Source of the DNA: Betaproteobacteria bacterium
Lineage (GTDB): Bacteria > Pseudomonadota > Gammaproteobacteria > Burkholderiales > Usitatibacteraceae
DNA: 5,884 bases
Reading direction: 5' to 3'
Assembly (NCBI GenBank): GCA_003105245.1
Contig: PQAI01000239.1
Coordinates: 17,277-23,160 of the forward strand
The notes beneath the pieces were generated by a model. It made no database searches and had not been told where the DNA came from. It saw only the letters and a program-made list of their open reading frames with translations. The position numbers were made by a program, and so were the translations under genes. Positions 1-4,814 of this stretch are shown here, piece by piece. Each line of letters starts with the position of its first letter. Position 1 is the stretch's first letter.

Positions 1-409
1 CGCGCGCGTAGCCCTGCTGGCCGTCGCGGTGGCGGACCTTCACCCAGCCCTCGGCGGGCGGCTCGAGCACCTCCAGCACGACCTGCTTGTAGGCCTCGAA
101 GACCAGCGCCGACTTCGCCTCGGGGGCGGCGCGCACGTCGGCCACCGGCACGCTCACCATCGCGTTGCGGCGGTCTCCCAGCGACTTGTTCTCGACCCAG
201 CCGACCTCGCCGCCGGAGTCGCGCACCTTGGTCCACTGGTCGAGCTTCACCAGGACCTCGAAGGGGTGGCCGCGGCTCGCGACGAAGATGCGGTCGGCCT
301 TGAGCGAGGGCGCGTCGTAGAGGATCGCGGCGCGATCCCCGACCGAGCGGAACTCCGCGGCGGCGGCGGGAAGCGCCGCCAGGAGGAGCAGGGCCGCCGC
401 CGCGCGCAT
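1..409 (-). CDS. Secreted bacterial SH3-domain protein, C-terminus cut by window edge
   Basis: This is a partial gene: 136 complete residues are visible and the stop lies beyond the left edge. The start is the ATG at 409-407. Residues 1-18 form an Ala/Leu-rich signal peptide (MRAAAALLLLAALPAAAA), probably cleaved just before E19, so the product should be periplasmic. Two bacterial SH3 repeats follow. Repeat one covers about residues 20-78, with the typical W-T-K-V-R-D near 59 and G-W-V-E near 70. Repeat two covers about 84-136 and ends in GWVKVRHRDGQQGYAR, the hallmark end of an SH3_3/SH3_4 unit. Such domains often bind cell-wall material, but the ligand here is unknown. The ATG lies 5 bases after the secB stop and has no strong Shine-Dalgarno sequence, so translation is probably coupled to secB. 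Related proteins are short (about 150 residues from memory), so perhaps only a few residues are missing. The SH3 assignment is firm; the role is not. Confidence 0.85.
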   Translation of the reverse strand, partial: MRAAAALLLLAALPAAAAEFRSVGDRAAILYDAPSLKADRIFVASRGHPFEVLVKLDQWTKVRDSGGEVGWVENKSLGDRRNAMVSVPVADVRAAPEAKSALVFEAYKQVVLEVLEPPAEGWVKVRHRDGQQGYAR

Positions 410-414
410 AGCCG

Positions 415-894
415 TCAGTGCGTGGCCTGGATGATCGGCGAGGCCGGCTGCTGTTGCTGCTCGGCCTGGGCCTGCTTCTGCGCCTGGAAGAGCGCCTCGA
501 AGTTGACCGGCGTGAGGATCACGGGCGGGAAGCCGGCGCGCGACACCATGTCGGAGACCACCTCGCGCACGTAGGGGTAGAGGATGTTCGGGCAGGCGAT
601 GCCGAGCACGGGCTCCATGTCGGCGTCGGGGATGTTGCGGATCGTGAAGATGCCGGCCTGGCCCACCTCGACGAGGAAGAGCGTCTTCTCCTTGATCTTG
701 GCCGTCACGGTCACGGTCAGCAGCGTCTGGTAGACGCCCTCGTCGACCTTGTTCGACTGGTGGTGCAGCTGGATGTCCACCTGCGGCGCCTCGCGCTCGA
801 GGAAGACCTGCGGGGCGTTGGGGATCTCGAGCGAGATGTCCTTCACGTAGAGCTTCTCGATCGAAAAGACGGGCTGGTTCTGGGCGTCGCTCAT
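415..894 (-). CDS. secB: Protein-export chaperone SecB
   Basis: SecB is a cytosolic homotetrameric chaperone. It keeps precursors unfolded and hands them to SecA for Sec-dependent export. The 159-residue length fits the family (E. coli 155). Recognisable family stretches are YVKDISLEIPNAP (16-28), the beta-strand core YQTLLTVTVTAK (55-66), GIFTIRNI (81-88), CPNILYPYVRE (101-111), the VSDMVSR helix (113-119) and PVNFEALF (129-136). The tail from about residue 137 is Gln/Ala-rich (QAQKQAQAEQQQQ), as is common for the flexible SecB C-terminus that contacts SecA. The ATG at 894-892 is preceded by a good Shine-Dalgarno sequence and gives the canonical MSD start. It is third in the rhodanese-grx-secB-SH3 series, and grxC-secB adjacency is widely conserved in proteobacteria. 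Confidence 0.97.
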   Translation of the reverse strand: MSDAQNQPVFSIEKLYVKDISLEIPNAPQVFLEREAPQVDIQLHHQSNKVDEGVYQTLLTVTVTAKIKEKTLFLVEVGQAGIFTIRNIPDADMEPVLGIACPNILYPYVREVVSDMVSRAGFPPVILTPVNFEALFQAQKQAQAEQQQQPASPIIQATH

Positions 895-898
895 GGCG

Positions 899-906
899 CT
901 TCCTTC
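899..906 (-). promoter_or_regulatory. Ribosome binding site of secB
   Basis: On the minus strand the sequence GAAGGAAG ends about five bases before the secB ATG. Its AAGGA core (905-901) is six bases from the start codon. It is the clearest Shine-Dalgarno sequence on the minus strand of this window. It supports the chosen secB start and fits SecB being translated more strongly than its neighbours, which is an inference. Confidence 0.7.
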
Positions 907-937
907 GGTTGGGTGTGTGGGTCGGGCCCGCGGCGCT

Positions 938-1195
938 TCAGGCGGCGAGCAGGGGATCGAGGCCGCCGGCGCGGTCGAGCGCGGCGAGGTCGTCGAAGCC
1001 GCCGACGTGGCGGTCTCCGATGTAGATCTGGGGGACGGTGCGCCGCCCCGTGCGGGTCATCATCTCCTCGCGCCGGGCCGGGTCGAGGTCCACGCGGACC
1101 TTCTCGATGTCGGCCACGCCCTTGCCGCGCAGGAGCTTCTCCGCCATCACGCAATAGGGGCACACGCCGGTGGCGTACATCACGACCTTGGCCAT
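938..1195 (-). CDS. grxC: Glutaredoxin 3 (class I, dithiol)
   Basis: This is a small cytosolic glutathione-dependent dithiol oxidoreductase that reduces protein disulfides and mixed disulfides. The 85-residue product matches GrxC length. The N-terminal strand KVVMYAT leads into the dithiol active site C12-P-Y-C15. TVP at 53-55 supplies the cis-proline of the glutathione groove, QIYIG follows, and the HVGGFDDL motif lies at 63-70. The ATG at 1195-1193 is chosen because MAKVVMYAT aligns directly with the family start; the same frame stays open upstream to 1438 but with no family-like sequence. A GGAG stands 10 bases before the ATG, overlapping the 3' end of the rhodanese gene. The gap to that stop is only 4 bases, so the two genes are almost certainly co-transcribed. 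Rhodanese next to grxC matches yibN-grxC of E. coli. Confidence 0.95.
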   Translation of the reverse strand: MAKVVMYATGVCPYCVMAEKLLRGKGVADIEKVRVDLDPARREEMMTRTGRRTVPQIYIGDRHVGGFDDLAALDRAGGLDPLLAA

Positions 1196-1199
1196 GGCG

Positions 1200-1613
1200 C
1201 TAGCGCTCCACCGGGAGGTTCGCCTGCGACCACGCGCCGATGCCCCCCTTGAGGTTGAAGACCTGGGTGAAGCCCGCCTTCCGGAGCGCCCGGCAGGCCG
1301 ATCCCGAGCGCGCGCCGCTGCGGCAGGTGACGATGACGGGCTTCTCCTTGAACTTCGCGATCTCGTCGAGGCGGCTGGAGAGCTGCGCGAGGGGAATGTG
1401 GCGCGCCCGCGGCAGGTGCCCCGCGGCGTACTCGGCATCTTCGCGCACGTCGAGCACGAGCGAGCCGGGCTGGTTCATGAGCCGGGTAGCGTCCGTCGTG
1501 CCCACGGACTGGGCGCCGCCCGAGAAGAGGGAGAGATCCGGCCAGACGAGGAGCGCCCCGCTCGCGAGGAAGAGCGCGACGAGCGCGATGTTGTCGAGGA
1601 GGAATTGGCCCAT
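1200..1613 (-). CDS. yibN: Membrane-anchored single-domain rhodanese (YibN-like sulfurtransferase)
   Basis: The 137-residue protein has one N-terminal hydrophobic helix (about residues 4-24, LLDNIALVALFLASGALLVW) followed by a single rhodanese domain. Domain landmarks are LDVRE (54-58), AGHLPRARHIP (64-74) and the catalytic loop C97-R-S-G-A-R-S, whose C97 would carry the persulfide. LKGGIGAW (121-128) and the closing NLPV are also typical. Single-domain rhodaneses move sulfane sulfur to acceptors such as thiols; the physiological acceptor of YibN-type proteins is not clear. The topology places the domain in the cytosol or periplasm depending on helix orientation, which I cannot settle. The start ATG at 1613-1611 gives the expected helix-first N-terminus but has only a weak Shine-Dalgarno sequence. 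The gene is first in the grxC-secB operon and sits about 40 bases below a candidate promoter. Confidence 0.92.
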   Translation of the reverse strand: MGQFLLDNIALVALFLASGALLVWPDLSLFSGGAQSVGTTDATRLMNQPGSLVLDVREDAEYAAGHLPRARHIPLAQLSSRLDEIAKFKEKPVIVTCRSGARSGSACRALRKAGFTQVFNLKGGIGAWSQANLPVER

Positions 1614-1654
1614 GGGTTGCCGGGGACCGGCTTGGCGGTTGCGGAAAAACGCCC

Positions 1655-1663
1655 ATTTTAGCA
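1655..1663 (-). promoter_or_regulatory. Candidate extended -10 promoter for the rhodanese-grxC-secB operon
   Basis: On the minus strand the sequence TGCTAAAAT fits an extended -10 element (TG, one base, then TAAAAT, five of six matches to TATAAT). It lies in a short AT-rich island that stands out from the surrounding GC-rich DNA. Initiation about seven bases downstream (near 1648) would give a leader of roughly 35 bases before the rhodanese ATG at 1613. I see no good -35 box at the usual distance, where the DNA is a GC-rich hairpin, so dependence on the extended -10 is inferred. Confidence 0.4.
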
Positions 1664-1682
1664 GCCGGCGGGGGCCCCCGGC
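1664..1682 (-). terminator. GC-rich hairpin just after azlD, possible terminator
   Basis: GCCGG at 1664-1668 pairs with CCGGC at 1678-1682. Two further G-C pairs can form inside if one base is bulged, around a four-base loop. A perfect 12-base palindrome (CGGGGGCCCCCG, 1669-1680) overlaps it. It begins seven bases beyond the azlD stop, a sensible place to end the azlCD transcript. There is no U-run directly after the stem; the nearest T5 on the minus strand is at 1649-1645. It is therefore not a canonical intrinsic terminator and may only weaken read-through. Confidence 0.3.
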
Positions 1683-1688
1683 GAACCC

Positions 1689-2006
1689 TCAGCCCGCCAG
1701 CGCCTGCAGCGCCCAGAGGGCCGCCATTCCCGCGCCGATCGAGACGATGGGATTTCGCACCTTGAGGGCCACCGCGAAGGCGGCGATGCCGGCCACCAGC
1801 CGCGGATTGGCGGGCGAGAGGTCGAGCGCGCCCTGGGTGATGGCGAGTCCCGGGACGACGATGGCCGCGAGCACGGCCGCGGGCACGTAGGCGAGCGCCA
1901 CGCGGAAGGCGTGCGGGAACTTCTGCGGGTCGGCGAACACGATGAAGGAGGCGCGCGTGAGGAAGGTCACGGCGCCGGCGCCCAGGATGACGATCCACTC
2001 GCTCAT
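1689..2006 (-). CDS. azlD: AzlD-family branched-chain amino acid exporter, small subunit
   Basis: This 105-residue, very hydrophobic protein pairs with AzlC to form a branched-chain amino acid efflux system (YgaH/YgaZ in E. coli, BrnE/BrnF in Corynebacterium). Visible marks are the family N-terminus GAGAVTFLTRASFIVF (about 10-25), ending in PQKFPHAFRVALAYVPAAVLAAIVVP (27-52). Two further membrane stretches follow, around 69-82 and 87-104. Three to four helices and about 100-110 residues are usual for AzlD. The start is the ATG at 2006-2004, which overlaps the azlC stop as ATGA, a standard coupling arrangement. An in-frame ATG at 2021 would add five residues (MDAQA) but is less family-like. 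Substrate (Leu, Ile, Val, perhaps Met) is inferred from the family. Confidence 0.92.
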   Translation of the reverse strand: MSEWIVILGAGAVTFLTRASFIVFADPQKFPHAFRVALAYVPAAVLAAIVVPGLAITQGALDLSPANPRLVAGIAAFAVALKVRNPIVSIGAGMAALWALQALAG

Positions 2007-2710
2007 CGCTTGTGCATCCATTCCGCGGCCACGCCCGCGGCGATTCCCGCGAGCGAGGCGACCACGAGCGAGAGCTTGTACGGGAGCCCCGCCGCCAGCA
2101 GCACCACGGCGCCGGCCACGACGGCCGCGGCGAGATCGGCCCGGGTGCGCAGCGCGGGGGCGAGGAGCACGAGGAAGGAAAGCGTCACCACGAAGTCGAG
2201 GGACCACGCCGCGGGAACCTGCGCCCCCAGCACGGCGCCGGCGACTACCGAGGATTGCCACACGACCCAGAGCATCACCCCCGAGCCGAGCACGTGCCAG
2301 TGGCGAAGGCGACGGTCCCCGGGCTGCGAGTAGATGTGCACGCCCATCGCGAAGCCCTGGTCCGTCATCAGGTAGGCGAGCGGCACGCGCCAGCGCGCCG
2401 GCAGGTGCGCGACGTGCGGCGAGAGCGCCGCGCTGTACATGAGGAAGCGAAGGCTCACGATGAGCGCCGCGGCGAGCGTGAGCACGACCGGCGACTGCGC
2501 GGCCACGAGCTGCGCCACGACGAGCTGCGCGATGCCGGAGAAGGCGAAGAGGGAAAGCGCGATGCCCTCGAGCGGCGTCATCCCGGCGCCCACCGCCGCC
2601 ACCCCCGCCACGAAGCCGAACGGCACCGTCCCGATGAGGACCGGTGCCATGTCGCGGCAGCCGGCGAGGAACTCGCCGCGCGCGTCGGGCGTGCGTTCGT
2701 TTGATACCAT
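2003..2710 (-). CDS. azlC: AzlC-family branched-chain amino acid exporter, large subunit
   Basis: The 235-residue multi-pass inner-membrane protein is the large subunit of the AzlCD exporter, named after azaleucine resistance in Bacillus subtilis. Family landmarks are the N-terminal [20 protein letters not shown] (13-32), [14 protein letters not shown] (55-68), the conserved loop [15 protein letters not shown] (86-100) and [11 protein letters not shown] (113-123). Several Ala/Val/Leu membrane helices follow to residue 230. The ATG at 2710-2708 gives the expected short cytosolic lead before helix one. No other in-frame start lies closely upstream, although the frame stays open far into the antisense of gpmA. 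A clear Shine-Dalgarno sequence is missing; AGGA is 14 bases away. The stop overlaps azlD (ATGA). The gene diverges from gpmA with only 30 bases between the two starts, so its promoter must lie at least partly inside gpmA. Confidence 0.93.
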   Translation of the reverse strand: MVSNERTPDARGEFLAGCRDMAPVLIGTVPFGFVAGVAAVGAGMTPLEGIALSLFAFSGIAQLVVAQLVAAQSPVVLTLAAALIVSLRFLMYSAALSPHVAHLPARWRVPLAYLMTDQGFAMGVHIYSQPGDRRLRHWHVLGSGVMLWVVWQSSVVAGAVLGAQVPAAWSLDFVVTLSFLVLLAPALRTRADLAAAVVAGAVVLLAAGLPYKLSLVVASLAGIAAGVAAEWMHKR

Positions 2711-2740
2711 GGGAAAGCCCGCGATCCTGCCACGAAAGCC

Positions 2741-3484
2741 ATGAAAAAGCTCGTCCTCATCCGCCACGGCGAAAGCACCTGGAACAAGGAAAACCGGTTC
2801 ACCGGCTGGACCGACGTGGACCTCTCCGCGCAGGGCGTCGACGAGGCCCGCGCGGCCGGCCGGCTGCTCGCGGCCGAGGGCTACGACTTCGACGTCGCCT
2901 TCACCTCCGTGCTCAAGCGGGCCATCCGCACCCTCAACCTCGCGCTCGAGGAGATGGACCGCCTGTGGCTGCCGGTGGAGAAGGACTGGCGCCTGAACGA
3001 GCGCCACTACGGCGGCCTCCAGGGGCTCAACAAGGCCGAGACGGCGGCGAAGTTCGGCGACGGGCAGGTGCTCGTCTGGCGCCGCAGCTACGACGTCCCG
3101 CCGCCGGAGCTCCCCGAGGGCGACGAGCGCGACGCCGCGCGCGACCGGCGCTACGCCGGCCTGGGCCCGCAGGTGCCCCGCACGGAGTGCCTGAAGGACA
3201 CCGTCGCCCGAGTCATGCCCTGCTGGCGCGAGCGCATCGCGCCGCGCATCGCCGCGGGCGACCGGGTGCTCGTGGCCGCGCACGGCAACAGCCTGCGCGC
3301 GCTGGTGAAATACCTCGACGGCGTCTCCGACGCCGACATCGTCGGCCTCAACATCCCCACGGCGGTGCCGCTCGTCTACGAGCTCGACGACACGCTCTCG
3401 CCCCTGCGCCACTACTACCTCGGCGACCCGGAGGCGATCGCGAAGGCCGCCGCCGCGGTGGCGAGCCAGGGCAAGGCCCGCTAG
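2741..3484 (+). CDS. gpmA: 2,3-bisphosphoglycerate-dependent phosphoglycerate mutase
   Basis: This cytosolic enzyme interconverts 3- and 2-phosphoglycerate in glycolysis and gluconeogenesis, using a phosphohistidine primed by 2,3-bisphosphoglycerate. The 247 residues match the GpmA family. The catalytic set is complete: R8-H9-G10-E11 with phospho-acceptor H9, [12 protein letters not shown] (18-29), [10 protein letters not shown] (55-64), E87 in [13 protein letters not shown] (86-98), the RRSYDVPPP loop (114-122), H181 in [16 protein letters not shown] (179-194) and [13 protein letters not shown] (204-216). The C-terminus keeps the mobile tail (residues about 224-247). The start ATG at 2741 gives the canonical [12 protein letters not shown]. 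No clear Shine-Dalgarno sequence precedes it and the gap to the divergent azlC is 30 bases. It is followed after 3 bases by the EnvC-type gene, so co-transcription is very likely. Confidence 0.98.
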   Translation: MKKLVLIRHGESTWNKENRFTGWTDVDLSAQGVDEARAAGRLLAAEGYDFDVAFTSVLKRAIRTLNLALEEMDRLWLPVEKDWRLNERHYGGLQGLNKAETAAKFGDGQVLVWRRSYDVPPPELPEGDERDAARDRRYAGLGPQVPRTECLKDTVARVMPCWRERIAPRIAAGDRVLVAAHGNSLRALVKYLDGVSDADIVGLNIPTAVPLVYELDDTLSPLRHYYLGDPEAIAKAAAAVASQGKAR

Positions 3485-3487
3485 CGG

Positions 3488-4747
3488 ATGCGGGTGCGTC
3501 GCGCCGCGGCCGCCGTCCTCGCCGGCGTCGCGCTCGCGGCGGGACTCGCGGCCGCCGCGCCGTCGAAGGGCAGGCCCGCCAGCGCCTCCGAGGAGGACCT
3601 CCGGCAGCTTCGCGGCCGCATCGAGCGCCTGGAGAAGGAGCTCGCGCAGGCCGAGGAGTCGCGCGGGGAGGCCGCCGACGCCCTCAAGGCCGCGGAGAAG
3701 GCCGTGAGCGAGGCGAACCGCGCCCTGTTCGAGCTGGACCAGTCGAAGCGGGCGCTCTCGGCGCAGCTCTCGGCGCTTGGCGAGCGCGGGGAGCGCGCGC
3801 GGCGGGAGATCGCGGGCCAGCGCGCGCTGGCGGAAAAGCTCCTGCGCCTGCAGTACGAGCAGGGAGGCCAGGACCGCCTGCGCCTCATCCTCGAGGGCAA
3901 GGACCTCGCCACCCTCACGCGCCACCTGGCCTACTACGGCTACGTGCAGCGCGCGCGCGCCGGGACGCTCGCCGAGCTGAAGCGCGGCGCCGACGAGGTG
4001 GCCGCCCTCGAGGCCGAGGCCCGCGAGAAGCGCGCCGAGATCGCCGAGAACCAGGCCGCGCAGGCGAGGCAGACCCAGCAGCTCGAGAGGGAGCGCGCGG
4101 CGCGCGCCGCCGCGCTCAAGCGCTTCGCCGGGCAGGTCGAGAAGGGCCGGCGCGAGATCGGGCGGCTCAAGCGCGACGAGGAGCGGCTCACCCGCCTGGT
4201 GCAGGAGATCGCGCGGGCGCTGGCGGCGAGCGAGGCCCAGAAGGCGCGGGAAGCCCAGAAGGCGCGCGAGGCGCAGAAGGGGCGGGAGGCCCCCGACGGC
4301 AGGCGAGGCACGCCGGTGGACCAGGTGGCCGACGCCTCGGCCTCCGCCCAGCCCTTCCCCGCGCTCAAGGGGAAGCTCCGGCTCCCGGTGAAGGGGGAAC
4401 TCATGAACCGCTACGGCGGTCCACGGGAAGAGGGCGGCGTGACGTGGCGCGGGCTCTTCATCCGGGCGGCGGTCGGCGAGCTGGTGCGGGCCGTGGCCGA
4501 CGGGCGGGTGGTATACGCGGATTGGCTGCGCGGCTTCGGCAACCTCCTCATCCTGGACCACGGCGGGGGCTACATGAGCCTGTACGGCTACAACGAGGGG
4601 TTGCTGCGCCGGGTGGGCGAAGGGGTGAAGGGCGGCGACGCCGTGGCCCAGGTCGGGTCCTCGGGGGGCGCCCAGGAATCGGGTTTATACTTCGAGCTGA
4701 GATTCGACGGTAAGCCGTTCGATCCGCTGCGCTGGGTGGCGCGCTGA
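3488..4747 (+). CDS. envC: EnvC-type murein hydrolase activator (coiled coil plus degenerate LytM domain)
   Basis: This periplasmic protein is expected to activate cell-wall amidases (AmiA/AmiB in E. coli) at the division site rather than cut peptidoglycan itself. Residues 1-24 form a signal peptide ending in an Ala run. A long charged coiled coil covers about 35-125 and 155-267, broken by a short segment with YEQGGQDRLRLILEGKDLATLTRHLAYYGYVQRAR (123-157), as in EnvC. A Pro/Ala linker (about 268-295) precedes the M23/LytM domain (about 298-419). That domain has KGKLRLPVKGELMNRYG, DGRVVYADWLRGFGNLLILDHG (338-359), SLYGYN (364-369) and VGSSGG (389-394). The zinc ligands are missing: WRGLFI stands where an active enzyme has HxxxD, and SGLYFELR (398-405) where it has HxHFE. 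This loss is typical of EnvC. The ATG follows gpmA by 3 bases; ctpA follows. Confidence 0.93.
   Translation: MRVRRAAAAVLAGVALAAGLAAAAPSKGRPASASEEDLRQLRGRIERLEKELAQAEESRGEAADALKAAEKAVSEANRALFELDQSKRALSAQLSALGERGERARREIAGQRALAEKLLRLQYEQGGQDRLRLILEGKDLATLTRHLAYYGYVQRARAGTLAELKRGADEVAALEAEAREKRAEIAENQAAQARQTQQLERERAARAAALKRFAGQVEKGRREIGRLKRDEERLTRLVQEIARALAASEAQKAREAQKAREAQKGREAPDGRRGTPVDQVADASASAQPFPALKGKLRLPVKGELMNRYGGPREEGGVTWRGLFIRAAVGELVRAVADGRVVYADWLRGFGNLLILDHGGGYMSLYGYNEGLLRRVGEGVKGGDAVAQVGSSGGAQESGLYFELRFDGKPFDPLRWVAR
4232..4285 (+). repeat. Three tandem 18-base units inside envC
   Basis: Three consecutive 18-base units begin at 4232, 4250 and 4268, with consensus GAGGCCCAGAAGGCGCGG and only a few differing bases. 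They encode three in-frame copies of a hexapeptide (E/A-Q-K-A/G-R type, residues 250-267) at the very end of the second coiled coil. The unit length is a multiple of three, so copy changes keep the frame. The repeat is probably a recent slippage expansion that lengthens the helix. Confidence 0.85.
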
Positions 4748-4748
4748 G

Positions 4749-4764
4749 TTCCCCGAAAGGGGGA
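4749..4764 (+). other. Small hairpin with GAAA tetraloop between envC and ctpA
   Basis: TTCCCC (4749-4754) can pair with GGGGGA (4759-4764, one G-U pair) around a GAAA loop, a stable GNRA type. It starts two bases after the envC stop. No U-run follows, so it is not an intrinsic terminator. It may mark an RNA processing or stability site between the two genes; this is inference from a 6-pair stem only. Confidence 0.3.
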
Positions 4765-4802
4765 GGGCGCGCATCCGGCCGCGGCATTGTCCAGACATCG
4801 AC

Positions 4803-4809
4803 GAGGTGG
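4803..4809 (+). promoter_or_regulatory. Ribosome binding site of ctpA
   Basis: GAGGTGG stands five bases before the ctpA ATG at 4815, with the GAGG core eight bases away. It is the best Shine-Dalgarno sequence on the plus strand here and decides the start over an in-frame GTG at 4806 that lies inside it. Confidence 0.7.
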
Positions 4810-4814
4810 CGAAC

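Noticed and set aside
29..1203. Plus-strand open frames opposite the SH3 gene, secB and grxC (for example 29-574 and 418-1203).
   Set aside because: They are shadows of the minus-strand genes with low-complexity translations and no ribosome binding sites or domains.
1197..1206. Perfect 10-base palindrome GCGCTAGCGC across the rhodanese stop codon.
   Set aside because: It is short and expected by chance in such GC-rich DNA. With no loop it would not form a useful hairpin, and it does not resemble a known operator.
2701..2728. Possible gpmA promoter with TTGATA at 2701-2706 and GATCCT at 2723-2728.
   Set aside because: The -10 matches only three of six consensus positions and would leave a leader of about six bases, so it is not listed as a feature.
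2711..4561. A minus-strand reading frame continuous with azlC stays open for about 600 further codons, antisense to gpmA and envC.
   Set aside because: It results from the GC-rich codon use of the plus-strand genes, which removes stops from the opposite frame. The translation is low-complexity Leu/Arg/Gly/Ala with no domain, whereas gpmA and envC are clear family members.
2644..4713. Long plus-strand open frame of 689 codons spanning gpmA and envC.
   Set aside because: It is an out-of-frame shadow; its product is almost entirely Arg, Gly, Ala and Pro, with no recognisable motif, and it crosses two well-supported genes in another frame.
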